Source: Bradyrhizobium quebecense (GTDB lineage Bacteria; Pseudomonadota; Alphaproteobacteria; Rhizobiales; Xanthobacteraceae). Taken from it: DNA of 64,000 bases. Positions 40,404 to 49,681 of this stretch are shown one piece after another. The notes under the pieces were generated by a model. That model was not told where the DNA came from. It searched no databases and saw only the letters and a list, made by a program, of their open reading frames with translations. Both the position numbers and the translations under genes were made by a program. Numbering within the stretch: the first letter of the stretch is position 1; the number at the start of each line of letters is the position of its first letter. The stretch is from positions 2,604,001 through 2,668,000 of the forward strand of contig NZ_CP088022.1 in assembly GCF_013373795.3 (NCBI RefSeq). The letters run 5' to 3'.

Positions 40404-40839
40404 CGCGCTCTCCGAGGTTCGAGAGCACCATGATCGCAAAACTGTGTTCGGTCCGGATTGAGCGATTCGTTCGAATTTTATGAAAAGAACGATGGCGCCC
40501 GCTTTGGTAAATGGATGATGACCCCGTGGGGAACCTAGGTCGGCACGGCCGGCTCCTCGTGTGAGACAAATCACATCTTGCGAAAAACTCTTCCCGGACT
40601 TCCCGGCGGTATTCATAGCCGTCAAATATCGCAGGAATTTTAGGGAGACGTGACAGCGGAGGCAAGCTTCGCAGGATGGTCGGCGATCCCATGTCGCATC
40701 GATCCTCAGCTCTTGCCGGCATGGTCCGCCAGCGGGACGGCGTCGGTGCAGCGAGCCGCTCCCGAACGGCGTAGATCGTCTACGCTCGCTGTCTATCGCC
40801 GCAGCGAAAGGGAAATTCCCGACATCGGCGCGGTCGCGG
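40404..40839. other. Intergenic, no gene supported
   Basis: I see no convincing reading frame in these 436 bases. The frames present have Arg/Ser-rich, GC-driven compositions. The stretch may hold the promoter of the small gene to its left. Confidence 0.4.
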
Positions 40840-41511
40840 TCATGCCAGCCCGGCGAGGTCTCCCGGCAGCATGGTCTTGAACTGTGTCAGCACCTGCCGC
40901 GCCTTCCGCGGCGGCAGCGTGATGGCGTGACGCACGGCGGCTGCGATCAGCGTCATCGTCAGTCCCGAGAAGGTGGTGAGGCTGGCAGCCGGCATGGTGG
41001 GCGCAACCCGCCTGACTGCGTCGGACAACAGGCCGGAGAGCACGGCCATGTCGTCCGCATCGAGCTTCTGCAGGGCGCGGTCGGCCTGCGTCGCCTGCCA
41101 GATGTCGCGCATCACAGGCTCGCGCATGAACATCTCGTAGTAACTGTCGACGATCCGGCATAGCGCCGGGTGCAGGTCGCGCGCGGACGAGACCGCGGCC
41201 AGATCGCGCTTGACGCAATCGCGCCCGACCGCGTTATGCCGTTCCGCCAGCGTGCCGATGATCGCGGCCTTGTCGGGGAAATATTGATAAAGCGAGCCGA
41301 ATGCGACGCCGCTGCGTTCGACGATGTCGCTCATGCGGAAGGCCTCGCTGCCTTTCTCCGCCATGATCTCGGTGGCGCAGGCGAGGATGCGCTCGAACCG
41401 CTCGCGGCTGCGCCGCTGCGTCGGAGCAAGCCGCGCCAGCCCGGGTAGGGGGGCCTCCGCCCCGGGCGCGGCCCCTGCGACTGCCGCGGGGGCGGCCTTT
41501 CGTCTCGCCAT
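40840..41511 (-). CDS. TetR-family transcription regulator
   Basis: A 223-residue protein. After an Ala/Pro-rich N-terminal tail, residues of about 35-85 form a TetR helix-turn-helix: RERFERILACATEIMAEKGS, then MSDIVERSGVAFGSLYQYFP. The C-terminal ligand domain is diverse. It is transcribed away from a DUF1772 membrane protein gene, with an operator-like palindrome between them, so it probably represses that gene and itself. Confidence 0.9.
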   Translation of the reverse strand: MARRKAAPAAVAGAAPGAEAPLPGLARLAPTQRRSRERFERILACATEIMAEKGSEAFRMSDIVERSGVAFGSLYQYFPDKAAIIGTLAERHNAVGRDCVKRDLAAVSSARDLHPALCRIVDSYYEMFMREPVMRDIWQATQADRALQKLDADDMAVLSGLLSDAVRRVAPTMPAASLTTFSGLTMTLIAAAVRHAITLPPRKARQVLTQFKTMLPGDLAGLA

Positions 41512-41558
41512 CTGTCTCCTCCGCAATCGGGGGTTGACGCCTCAAATACGAGAGTTTA

Positions 41559-41577
41559 TCGCATTTTACAAATGCGA
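41559..41577. promoter_or_regulatory. Palindromic operator candidate for the TetR regulator
   Basis: TCGCATTT, three bases, then AAATGCGA form a perfect 8+8 inverted repeat in the 93-base gap between the divergent TetR and DUF1772 genes. Size and position are typical of TetR operators. Confidence 0.6.
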
Positions 41578-41604
41578 GTACTTCTCGCTTTTGGAGGTGG
41601 AGCG

Positions 41605-42090
41605 ATGCGCAATATCCTGACCTCGGGCTTGCTGTGGTTTTCCGCGCTTGGCTGCGGCCTGCTTGCCGGGCTCTATTTCGCGTTCTCGGCGTTCGTCATG
41701 AGCGCGCTCGGCCGCATCGACCAGGCCGCCGGCATCTCGGCGATGAACGCGATCAATGTCGACATCGTGCGCTCGCTGTTCATGCCGGTCTTTCTCGGCA
41801 CCACGCTGTCTTGCGCCGTGCTGGTCATGCTCGGCGGGTTGCGATGGCAGGAGCCGGGCGCGCTTGCGATGATCTGTGGCGGCGGCCTCTATGTCGTCGG
41901 GATGTTCGTCGTCACGGTCGTCTTCAACGTGCCGCTGAACGATCAGCTTGCGGCCACAGATCCCGCGAGCACCGCGGCCGCGCCGGTCTGGGCGCGCTAT
42001 CTGACCGACTGGACCCTCTGGAACCACGTGCGGACCATCGCCTCCCTTGCGGCGACCACGCTGTTCATCGTCGCCATCGCTACGCGATAG
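41605..42090 (+). CDS. DUF1772 (anthrone oxygenase-like) membrane protein
   Basis: A 161-residue protein starting at ATG 41605 after a strong GGAGGTGG ribosome site. It has four hydrophobic helices (LLWFSALGCGLLAGLYFAF and others), the segment VFNVPLNDQLA and a terminal TLWNHVRTIASLAATTLF. This is the DUF1772/anthrone oxygenase-like family. The physiological substrate is unknown. It is probably controlled by the divergent TetR gene. Confidence 0.8.
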   Translation: MRNILTSGLLWFSALGCGLLAGLYFAFSAFVMSALGRIDQAAGISAMNAINVDIVRSLFMPVFLGTTLSCAVLVMLGGLRWQEPGALAMICGGGLYVVGMFVVTVVFNVPLNDQLAATDPASTAAAPVWARYLTDWTLWNHVRTIASLAATTLFIVAIATR

Positions 42091-42145
42091 AGCGCTTTCC
42101 AGAGAGGCGCTTCGCAAGGTCGACTGGGCCAACTAAAATGGATCG

Positions 42146-42235
42146 GTGCTGTGGAAGAACGTCAATCTCTGCAAGCTCAACGTCCTGAGGCTGCGCTACG
42201 CCGGCACCAAGACCACCTCGTTCATCGTGGAATGA
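42146..42235 (+). pseudogene. Possible C-terminal gene remnant
   Basis: A short frame reads LWKNVNLCKLNVLRLRYAGT, then KTTSFIVE and a stop. It looks like the end of a real protein but has an in-frame stop just upstream and no body. The 412-base gap 42091-42502 holds nothing else recognisable before tRNA-Asn. Confidence 0.25.
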
Positions 42236-42502
42236 CGTCAGGGGCGGGGTGTGCCCGCGGAAGAATCAGCGGCGCGGCGGAATGGCCGCACCCGACGGTG
42301 TTTGACGGTGTTTCCTTGCGCCCGCGGCGCAGATAACGGGACAACCGGGACAGGCCTGCATCGCCCTGGAACGCCGGCAAAGCCTTGCACCGCAGAGGTT
42401 TACCGTGCCCCGCTAAAGTTTCGCCGGAGGCCCATTTGGTTCTTTGCAAGGCCGAAAGGCTTTGTTATACGCTGCCCGCTCGCGAACGTTTTGTTCGCCT
42501 AT

Positions 42503-42577
42503 TCCTCGGTAGCTCAGCGGTAGAGCATTCGACTGTTAATCGAATGGTCGCTGGTTCGAATCCAGCCCGGGGAGCCA
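42503..42577 (+). tRNA. tRNA-Asn (GTT)
   Basis: Acceptor TCCTCGG pairs with CCGGGGA, D-arm GCTC-AGCGGTA-GAGC, anticodon stem TTCGA/TCGAA with loop CTGTTAA (anticodon 42535-42537), T-arm GCTGG/CCAGC, discriminator G and encoded CCA. All arms fold normally. Confidence 0.96.
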
Positions 42578-42710
42578 GTTTTGGCCCCATCAAGACCCCT
42601 TCAACACCCATCACAAGCCTGTGGTCCGCTACGGACAGACAAAAAACGTCGTCAAATCGACTCAATAACCGTCGACACTTCGTCCTGCCGGGTCTTGAGA
42701 GGTGATTTTG

Positions 42711-42890
42711 ATGGCCATTAACCTGATCGACCTGTCGATGCCGCAGCCGACGCTTGTTCCGAGCGATACTCCCGACATCAGCGACGATGAGTGTGTCCGC
42801 CGGCTCGCGAGGGCCGTCGAGGAGCATGATTCCGAGCATCTCGATGAAGTGGTCCGCCTGATCGGCCGGCTTGCCGTCACGATCGAATAG
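42711..42890 (+). CDS. Small hypothetical protein (59 aa)
   Basis: A 59-residue protein starting at ATG 42711 with AGAGG eight bases upstream. The C-terminal half is a helical segment (DDECVRRLARAVEEHDSEHL). No domain recognised. A GTG at 42702 is a less likely start. Confidence 0.6.
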   Translation: MAINLIDLSMPQPTLVPSDTPDISDDECVRRLARAVEEHDSEHLDEVVRLIGRLAVTIE

Positions 42891-43025
42891 GGCGCATCAC
42901 GGCGCGCATTTTGGGAGCGCGTTTTGCACGCCAACGGCGTGTTGCGTTTTGGCGGAGCTTGTTCCAAAAGATGGCCCTGTTCTAGCTTCTCCAGCGGCAA
43001 TGCCGCGACTTGCAGGGTCCCGCCA

Positions 43026-43691
43026 ATGACCGGTTTTTCGACCGCGCGCCAGTACATGGTGGATGGTCAGGTGCGTCCGAGCGACGTGACCGACGATCGT
43101 ATTCTCGAAGCCATGCTGACCGTGCCGCGCGAGGTGTTCGTGCCGGCCGGCAAGCAGGCGCTGGCTTATCTGGACCTCGATCTCGACGTGACCGAGGGCG
43201 GCGCGGTCAGGCGCTGCCTGATTACGCCGGCGTTGCTCGCCAGGATGCTGCAAGCCGCCGAGATCAAGGCGACCGACCGCGTCCTGGTGGTCGGCTGCGC
43301 GACCGGCTACGCCGCCGCCATCGTGGCGCACTTTGCCGCCGAGGTCAGCGCAACCGAGAGCGATCCGGCGCTGGCCGCGAAGGCTACCGCGGCGCTCGCC
43401 GAACTCGGCCTGCAGAATGTGACGGTCAAGACCGCTGCGGCTGCCGACGGCGATCCCGCCGGCGCGCCGTACGACGTCATCGTTCTCAACGGTGCGACCG
43501 AGGTGATCCCGACCGGGCTGTTCGGCCAGCTCAAGGAGGGGGGCCGGCTGGTCGGGGTGTTCGGCCTGAGGCCCCCGCCGCGCGCCACCCTTGTGACTCA
43601 TTCCCACGGGGATTTCGGACATCGCGAGCTGTTCGACGCCACGGCCCCCGTGCTGCCCGGATTGGAACGGGTTCCAGCATTCGTCTTCTGA
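43026..43691 (+). CDS. Protein-L-isoaspartate O-methyltransferase family
   Basis: A 221-residue protein. The N-terminus (ARQYMVDGQVRPSDVTDDRI) is typical of the PCMT subfamily found before tolC in Rhizobiales. The SAM-binding motif I is VLVVGCATGYAAAIVA, where the usual acidic/glycine motif is modified (GCATGY). Members of this subfamily often lack full repair activity, so methyltransferase function is likely but the substrate is uncertain. It probably forms a unit with the channel gene downstream. Confidence 0.85.
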   Translation: MTGFSTARQYMVDGQVRPSDVTDDRILEAMLTVPREVFVPAGKQALAYLDLDLDVTEGGAVRRCLITPALLARMLQAAEIKATDRVLVVGCATGYAAAIVAHFAAEVSATESDPALAAKATAALAELGLQNVTVKTAAAADGDPAGAPYDVIVLNGATEVIPTGLFGQLKEGGRLVGVFGLRPPPRATLVTHSHGDFGHRELFDATAPVLPGLERVPAFVF

Positions 43692-43887
43692 CCGCTACCG
43701 CGGCGCACTGGCTGATAAAATCCCATTCCGAATCAGAAGTGTGGCCCGTTTGCCCCACGTGAAGAGTTTCGACCGCGTTCCGTTGCGGGGTAGTTCCGTT
43801 GCCCTTAGCTGCGGACTAAGGTGAGGCGGGACTCACTTCATCTGAAGCGACCGCCGGACTGACTTGCGTGTGGAGACGGCGACTACA

Positions 43888-45288
43888 ATGATTGGATTAC
43901 CGGGGATGCGAGGGGTGAAAGCTATCACCGCGGCTGCGACTGCCGTCCTTCTGTTGGCGGAGATGGGCCCCGTGCCCGCACTCGCCGACACTATCGAGGC
44001 CGCGCTGGTGCGGTCCTACCAGAACAATCCCCAGCTGAACGCGCAACGCGCGCTGGTCAGGGCGACCGACGAAAACGTTCCCCAGGCGCTGTCAGGCTAT
44101 CGCCCGCGCGCCGCGCTGACCGTGAACGGCGGATATCAGTACACCGACCAGCAGCAGACGCTCATCAAGGACGCGATCCACGGCACCCAAAATCCGGCCA
44201 GCGCCGGCCTGACGGTGAACCAGTCACTGTTCAACGCGCAGACGCCGCAACGGGTGCGCGCTGCCGAGAGCCAGGTGTCGTCGGCGCGCGAAGGTCTGCG
44301 CGTGCTCGAGCAGACCGTGATCCTGAGCGCCGCGACCATCTACATGGATTATCTGCGCGACGCTGCGATCGTCGAGGTCCAGCGCAGCAACACGCGGGTG
44401 CTGGAGCAGACGCTGAAGCAGACCCAGGATCGCTTCAACGTAGGTGAGGTGACGCGGACGGACGTCGCGCAATCCGAGGCACAGCTCGCGGCTGGCAAGA
44501 CCCAGCAGCTCACTGCGGAATCGAACCTGACGACGACGCGGTCGAACTTCCGCCGCATCATCGGCAACGAGCCGCAGAATCTCGCGCCCGGCTCGCCGGT
44601 CGACCGCTTCCTGCCGGCGACGCTTGCGGCCGCCGTCGAACTCAGCCTGACCCAGAATCCGAACGTCACGTCCGCGATGTACGGCGTCGACGTCAACTTC
44701 CTGCAGACCAAGGTTGCCGAAGGCGCGCTGCTGCCGACGGTTGGCTTGCAGGCGTCAGTGACCGAAGGCTACCAGCAACAATTGTCGGTGAACCGCAGCT
44801 TCAATGCAGCGGCGCAGGTTCAGGTGTCGGTGCCGATCTATCAGGGCGGCACTGAATACTCGCTGATCCGGCAGTCGAAGGAATCGCTGGCGCAGCAGCG
44901 TCTGGTCCTGGAACAGACCAGGGATCAGGCGCGCGCCAACGTCGTCACTGCATGGGGCCAGCTGGTCGCCGGCAAGTCGCAGGTGGCGTCGGCGCAGGCG
45001 CAGGTGACCGCGTCCGAAATCGCGCTGAACGGCGTGCGCGAAGAGGCCAAGGCCGGTCAGCGCACCACGCTCGACGTGCTCAACGCGCAGCAGGCGCTGG
45101 TCAATGCGCGCAATGCGCTCGTCACCGCGCAACACGACCGCGTCGTTGCATCCTACAACGTGCTGAGCGCGATTGGCCGGCTGTCACCGCAGGTGATGGG
45201 CCTTTCGACCAACGTCTATGATCCCACCGTGCATTACCAGCAGGTGCGCGACAACTGGGCCGGCGTACGCACGCCCGACGGCCGCTAA
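43888..45288 (+). CDS. tolC: TolC-family outer membrane channel
   Basis: A 466-residue protein from ATG 43888 (GTG 43870 possible). A signal peptide (about 12-32, ending PALAD) is followed by two tandem outer-membrane-efflux repeats. YQNNPQLNAQRALVRATDEN begins the first, and QNPNVTSAMYGVDVNFLQTK the second, with long coiled-coil helices (AESQVSSAREGLRVLEQTVI). It forms the outer membrane exit duct for efflux pumps or type I secretion. A 10-bp stem hairpin follows at 45326-45350. Confidence 0.92.
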   Translation: MIGLPGMRGVKAITAAATAVLLLAEMGPVPALADTIEAALVRSYQNNPQLNAQRALVRATDENVPQALSGYRPRAALTVNGGYQYTDQQQTLIKDAIHGTQNPASAGLTVNQSLFNAQTPQRVRAAESQVSSAREGLRVLEQTVILSAATIYMDYLRDAAIVEVQRSNTRVLEQTLKQTQDRFNVGEVTRTDVAQSEAQLAAGKTQQLTAESNLTTTRSNFRRIIGNEPQNLAPGSPVDRFLPATLAAAVELSLTQNPNVTSAMYGVDVNFLQTKVAEGALLPTVGLQASVTEGYQQQLSVNRSFNAAAQVQVSVPIYQGGTEYSLIRQSKESLAQQRLVLEQTRDQARANVVTAWGQLVAGKSQVASAQAQVTASEIALNGVREEAKAGQRTTLDVLNAQQALVNARNALVTAQHDRVVASYNVLSAIGRLSPQVMGLSTNVYDPTVHYQQVRDNWAGVRTPDGR

Positions 45289-45325
45289 ACACCTTCACAT
45301 CAACATCGCTTGTCGCGCCATGTTT

Positions 45326-45350
45326 GTGGTTCTGAGTTAATCAGAACCAC
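45326..45350 (+). terminator. Hairpin downstream of tolC
   Basis: GTGGTTCTGA and TCAGAACCAC form a perfect 10-bp stem with a five-base loop. There is no T-run, so termination is possible but not certain. It lies in the 333-base gap 45289-45621, in which I see no gene. Confidence 0.45.
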
Positions 45351-45621
45351 AGACTGGCGCGTTTGCTTGCAATCGATAATTGGCCTGACATACCGTTTTG
45401 TCGGGCAGCAAGGCGATTCGCGGCGCCGGCGTTGCGTGATGGCAGGGGCGACGCCACCTGTGATCACGCTGCATTGGGCGACACGAAGCTTGCACAAAGC
45501 CTCGGGCGGGCTTGATCTGGGGACAAGTCGGGCGGGAGCAATGAAAATCTCCGCCCGCTTCATCGGAACCGGCGAATCCTCTCGGGCTTGATGTAAAATA
45601 AGTTTCGATGTGGAGTCGGAG

Positions 45622-46356
45622 ATGACGCAACCTGCGAAGGTCCAAGAGCCCTCGATGGAGGAGATTCTGGCGTCGATCCGTCGCATCATTGCCGACGACG
45701 AGGCGAAGCCGGCCGCGGCCGAGAAACCTGCTGCCGCTACGCCGCCGCCGAAGGTCGAGCCGCCTCCGCCAGCAGCCAGGCCCGCGATGAAGAGCCCGCC
45801 ACCCGCAGCGCCCCCGGCCGCGAAGCCCGCCGCGGCAGCGCCGAAATCACCGCCGCCTGCACCAGCACCGGCCAGCAACAGTCAGGACGACATCGACTCG
45901 CTGCTCGCCAGCCTCGACGAGGCGACGCCCGCAGCCGAGATCCGGCCGTCGCCGCAGCCCGAAGCCGACGTATTCGAGCTCACTGACGACATGGCGCTGC
46001 CGGAGCCGGCGGCCACGCCGTCGTTCCGCAAGGTCGAGCCGCAGGACGATGTCGAGTTCACGGAAGCGCGTACCCGGGCGCCGGAGCCCATGCGAGAACC
46101 GGTTCGAGAGCGAGAACCGCCGGCAATCGAAACGGCGCCGATGCAGCAGATCATCTCGGGAACCACGATGCGGGCGGTCGAATCCGCCTTCAACTCGCTG
46201 GCCAACACCGTGCTGAGCAACAATGCTCGGACGCTGGAGGATCTGGTCAAGGAGATGCTGCGACCGATGCTGAAGTCCTGGCTGGACGATAATCTGCCGG
46301 GGCTGGTTGAGCGGATCGTCAAGGCCGAGATCGAGCGGGTCTCCCGCGGGCGTTAG
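45622..46356 (+). CDS. popZ: PopZ-like polar organising protein (DUF2497)
   Basis: A 244-residue protein. The N-terminal helix (EPSMEEILASIRRIIADDEA) and the C-terminal helices (RTLEDLVKEMLRPMLKSWLD, then LPGLVERIVKAEIERVSR) are the two conserved parts of the alphaproteobacterial PopZ/DUF2497 family. They are joined by a Pro/Ala-rich and acidic disordered linker. In relatives it forms a polar scaffold that anchors chromosome origins. Position just before valS is the usual order in Rhizobiales. Confidence 0.85.
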   Translation: MTQPAKVQEPSMEEILASIRRIIADDEAKPAAAEKPAAATPPPKVEPPPPAARPAMKSPPPAAPPAAKPAAAAPKSPPPAPAPASNSQDDIDSLLASLDEATPAAEIRPSPQPEADVFELTDDMALPEPAATPSFRKVEPQDDVEFTEARTRAPEPMREPVREREPPAIETAPMQQIISGTTMRAVESAFNSLANTVLSNNARTLEDLVKEMLRPMLKSWLDDNLPGLVERIVKAEIERVSRGR

Positions 46357-46393
46357 CCCCCACCGCCGGCGGTAGCTCCTGCCGCAGGGGGCT
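46355..46393 (+). terminator. Hairpin after the PopZ-like gene
   Basis: AGCCCCC at 46355-46361 pairs with GGGGGCT at 46387-46393, with a further GC-rich inner hairpin. The stem includes the stop codon of the gene. No T-run follows, so this is a weak call. Confidence 0.35.
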
Positions 46394-46610
46394 TGGCAGC
46401 CCTTATTCAGCCCCCAAATGCCCCAGAGTTTCGGTTCTGATAGGATCAGACCCGAAACGCCAGTTCCCTGTTTCGACGCGTTCTCTTCACCCGAACCGGT
46501 GTCCACTTCGCCCGAAAACGCTCCCAATGCCGTTTTGACGTGCCGGTCCGGTTGACTCGGTGCGCTCCGGCGGCTTTCTACCCTTTCCCCATGGTCCACA
46601 GCGCATTGTC

Positions 46611-49478
46611 ATGATCGAGAAAAACTACCAGCCTGCCGATATCGAGCTCCGAATGGCCCAGCTCTGGGAGGAGAGCGGTGCGTTCAAGGCCGGCCGGCCC
46701 GAGCGCAAGGACGCCGCGCCTTTCACCATCGTGATCCCGCCGCCGAACGTGACCGGCTCGCTGCACATGGGCCATGCGCTCAACAACACGCTGCAGGACA
46801 TCCTGTGCCGCTTCGAGCGGATGCGCGGCCGTGACGTGCTGTGGCAGCCCGGCACCGACCATGCCGGCATCGCCACCCAGATGGTGGTCGAGCGCCAGCT
46901 GATGGAGCGGCAGGAGCCCGGCCGGCGCGACATGGGCCGCGCCAAGTTCCTCGAGCGGGTCTGGCAGTGGAAGGCCGAGAGCGGCGGCACCATCGTCAAC
47001 CAGCTCAAGCGCCTCGGCGCCTCCTGCGACTGGTCGCGCGAGCGCTTCACCATGGACGAGGGCCTGTCGCGTGCCGTCGTCAAGGTGTTCGTCGAGTTGC
47101 ACCGCCAGGGCCTGATCTACAAGGACAAGCGCCTGGTCAATTGGGACCCGAAGCTGCTCACCGCGATCTCCGATCTCGAAGTGCAGCAAGTCGAGGTCAA
47201 GGGCCATCTCTGGTACCTGCGCTATCCGATCGAAGGCCGCAGCTTCAGCCCCGAGGATCCCAAATCGTTCATCGTGGTCGCGACGACGCGTCCGGAGACG
47301 ATGCTCGGCGACACCGCGGTCGCGGTACATCCAGACGACGAGCGCTACACCGATCTGGTCGGCCAGCATGTCATCCTGCCGCTGGTCGGCCGCAAGATTC
47401 CGATCGTCGCCGACGACTATTCCGATCCGGAGAAGGGCTCGGGTGCGGTCAAGGTGACGCCGGCGCACGACTTCAACGATTTCGAGATCGGCAAGCGCCA
47501 TGGCCTGCCGCAGATCAGCGTGCTCGACCAAGAAGGTTGCCTGAATCTCACCGGCAACGAGGACTATCTGCGCGGCCTGCCGGCGGGCGCCGACGAATTC
47601 GCGGCAGAGTTTCACGGCATCGAGCGCTTCGCCGCGCGCAAGAAGATCGTCGCAAGGCTGGAGGAGTTCGGTTTCCTCGAGCGGATCGAGCCCAACACCC
47701 ACATGGTGCCACATGGCGACCGCTCCAATGTCGTGATCGAGCCGTACCTCACCGACCAGTGGTATGTCGACGCCAAGACGCTGGCGCAGCCGGCGATAGC
47801 CGCGGTGCGCTCGGGCGAGACTACGTTCGTGCCGAAGAACTGGGAAAAGACCTATTTCGAGTGGATGGAGAACATCCAGCCCTGGTGCATCTCGCGCCAG
47901 CTCTGGTGGGGCCATCAGATCCCGGCATGGTACGGGCCCGACGGCAAGGTGTTCGTCGCCGAGACCGAGGAAGAGGCAGTCGGCAACGCGCTCGGGTACT
48001 ACGTCGAGCAGGAAGTCATCACGCCGGAGCAGGGCCACGACATGGCGGTCGACCCCGCCAAGCGCGAGGGTTTCATCACGCGTGACGAGGACGTGCTCGA
48101 CACCTGGTTCTCGTCGGCGCTGTGGCCGTTCTCGACGTTGGGCTGGCCGGACGACACGCCGGAGGTCGCGCGCTACTACCCGACCAACACGCTGGTCACG
48201 GGCTTCGACATCATCTTCTTCTGGGTCGCCCGCATGATGATGATGGGCCTCCACTTCATGAAGGAGGCGCCGTTCTCGACCGTCTACATCCACCGTCTCG
48301 TCCGTGACGAGAAGGGCGCGAAGATGTCGAAGTCGAAGGGCAACGTCATCGACCCGCTCGGCGTGATCGACGATTTCGGCGCCGACGCGCTGCGCTTCGC
48401 GCTGACCCGCGAGGCGGCGCAGGGCCATGACATTCGCCTGTCTCCGCATCTGGTCGAGACCAACCGCAACTTCGCGACCAAGTTCTGGAACGCCTGCCGC
48501 TTCGCCGAAATGAACGAGTGCGTGAAGCCGGACGGCTTCGATCCGAAGGGCGCCAAGGAGACCTTGAACCGCTGGATCGCGCACGAGACCTCGCGCGTCA
48601 CCCGCGAGGTGACCGAGACGATCGAGGATCATCGCTTCAACGATGCGGCCGGCGCGATCTACCGCTTCGTCTGGAACGTGTTCTGCGACTGGTATCTCGA
48701 GCTCGCAAAGCCGGTACTGATGGGCGAGGAGGGCGCGGCCAAGGCCGAGACCCGCGCCATGATCGCCTGGACCCGCGACGAGATCCTCAAGCTGCTGCAT
48801 CCGTTCATGCCCTTCATCACCGAAGAGCTGTGGGCCGTCACCGCGAAGCGCGACGGCCTCCTGGTGCTGGCGCCCTGGCCGCGCAAGTCGGGCGTGACCG
48901 GGGAGCAGCTGGCGGCAATCGCAACCGCAGGTCCGGTGGTCGATCCGATCATTCCGCCGGTGATTGCCGCGCTCGACGCCGACGAGTTCAGCGATCCCGC
49001 AGCCGAAGCCGAGATCGGCTGGGTGGTCGATCTCGTGACCGCGATGCGGTCGGTGAAGGCGGAAATGAACATCCCGCCGTCGACGCTGACACCGCTGGTG
49101 ATCGTGACCACCTCCGACCAGACGCGGGGCCGTGCCCAGCGCTGGAACGACACCATCAAGCGCCTCGCGCGATTGTCGGAGATTTCCTTCGCAGACGCCG
49201 CGCCGGAAGGCGCCATGCAGCTGCTTGTGCGCGGCGAAGTCGTCGCGCTGCCGCTGAAGGGCGTGATCGATCTTGCGGCCGAACGCGCGCGGCTGGAGAA
49301 GGAGCTCGGCAAGGCCGACGCGGACATCAAGCGGGTCGACGCCAAACTCTCCAACGAGAAGTTCGTCGCCAACGCGCCGGAAGAACTTGTCGAGGAAGAG
49401 AAAGAAAAGCGCGCGGCCGCAACGGAGCGCCGCGCCAAGATTCTCGAGGCGATCGAGCTGTTGAAGCGGGCATCATAA
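46611..49478 (+). CDS. valS: Valyl-tRNA synthetase
   Basis: A 955-residue class I synthetase that charges tRNA-Val. The ATP-binding signature is in PPNVTGSLHMGHALN (HMGH, about 43-58), and the KMSKSKGN loop sits near 575. The editing domain between them includes TTRPETMLGDTAVAVHPDD. The C-terminal coiled-coil arm (AERARLEKELGKADADIKRV) is intact. The start at ATG 46611 gives the expected MIEKNYQPADIE N-terminus. Confidence 0.97.
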   Translation: MIEKNYQPADIELRMAQLWEESGAFKAGRPERKDAAPFTIVIPPPNVTGSLHMGHALNNTLQDILCRFERMRGRDVLWQPGTDHAGIATQMVVERQLMERQEPGRRDMGRAKFLERVWQWKAESGGTIVNQLKRLGASCDWSRERFTMDEGLSRAVVKVFVELHRQGLIYKDKRLVNWDPKLLTAISDLEVQQVEVKGHLWYLRYPIEGRSFSPEDPKSFIVVATTRPETMLGDTAVAVHPDDERYTDLVGQHVILPLVGRKIPIVADDYSDPEKGSGAVKVTPAHDFNDFEIGKRHGLPQISVLDQEGCLNLTGNEDYLRGLPAGADEFAAEFHGIERFAARKKIVARLEEFGFLERIEPNTHMVPHGDRSNVVIEPYLTDQWYVDAKTLAQPAIAAVRSGETTFVPKNWEKTYFEWMENIQPWCISRQLWWGHQIPAWYGPDGKVFVAETEEEAVGNALGYYVEQEVITPEQGHDMAVDPAKREGFITRDEDVLDTWFSSALWPFSTLGWPDDTPEVARYYPTNTLVTGFDIIFFWVARMMMMGLHFMKEAPFSTVYIHRLVRDEKGAKMSKSKGNVIDPLGVIDDFGADALRFALTREAAQGHDIRLSPHLVETNRNFATKFWNACRFAEMNECVKPDGFDPKGAKETLNRWIAHETSRVTREVTETIEDHRFNDAAGAIYRFVWNVFCDWYLELAKPVLMGEEGAAKAETRAMIAWTRDEILKLLHPFMPFITEELWAVTAKRDGLLVLAPWPRKSGVTGEQLAAIATAGPVVDPIIPPVIAALDADEFSDPAAEAEIGWVVDLVTAMRSVKAEMNIPPSTLTPLVIVTTSDQTRGRAQRWNDTIKRLARLSEISFADAAPEGAMQLLVRGEVVALPLKGVIDLAAERARLEKELGKADADIKRVDAKLSNEKFVANAPEELVEEEKEKRAAATERRAKILEAIELLKRAS

Positions 49479-49479
49479 C

Positions 49480-49598
49480 AGGCGGCACCGCAGACGGTGC
49501 GCCCCGGGCTGCGCGACTATCACACCTCGTATGATGCGGTGTTCCTGCGCGATCCCGACGGCAACCGGATCGAGGCGGTCTACCATCACGCGGTGTGA
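49480..49598 (+). pseudogene. Tail of a VOC/glyoxalase-family gene
   Basis: The frame ending at 49596-49598 reads PGLRDYHTSYDAVFLRDPDG, then NRIEAVYHHAV, the standard C-terminal strand of a vicinal-oxygen-chelate protein. Just before it, GGTADGAP is found in another frame, with the shift in a CCCC run. Only about 40 codons remain, so this is a decayed remnant directly after valS. Confidence 0.6.
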
Positions 49599-49681
49599 AC
49601 CCGGTCACGCCGGCATCCGACCAACCAGACGACAGGTCGGCCGCTCAATTCGTTCCGGCTCCGCCGAGCCGCGAGATCATC

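Noticed and set aside
40650..40880. Plus-strand 76-codon frame left of the TetR gene
   Set aside because: It overlaps the end of the TetR gene in antisense and has a random-looking Arg/Ser/Pro composition.
46578..48800. Minus-strand frame of 740 codons opposite valS
   Set aside because: It is a shadow of a GC-rich gene. The product is Arg/His/Leu/Asp-repetitive with no domain, and valS on the other strand is unambiguous.
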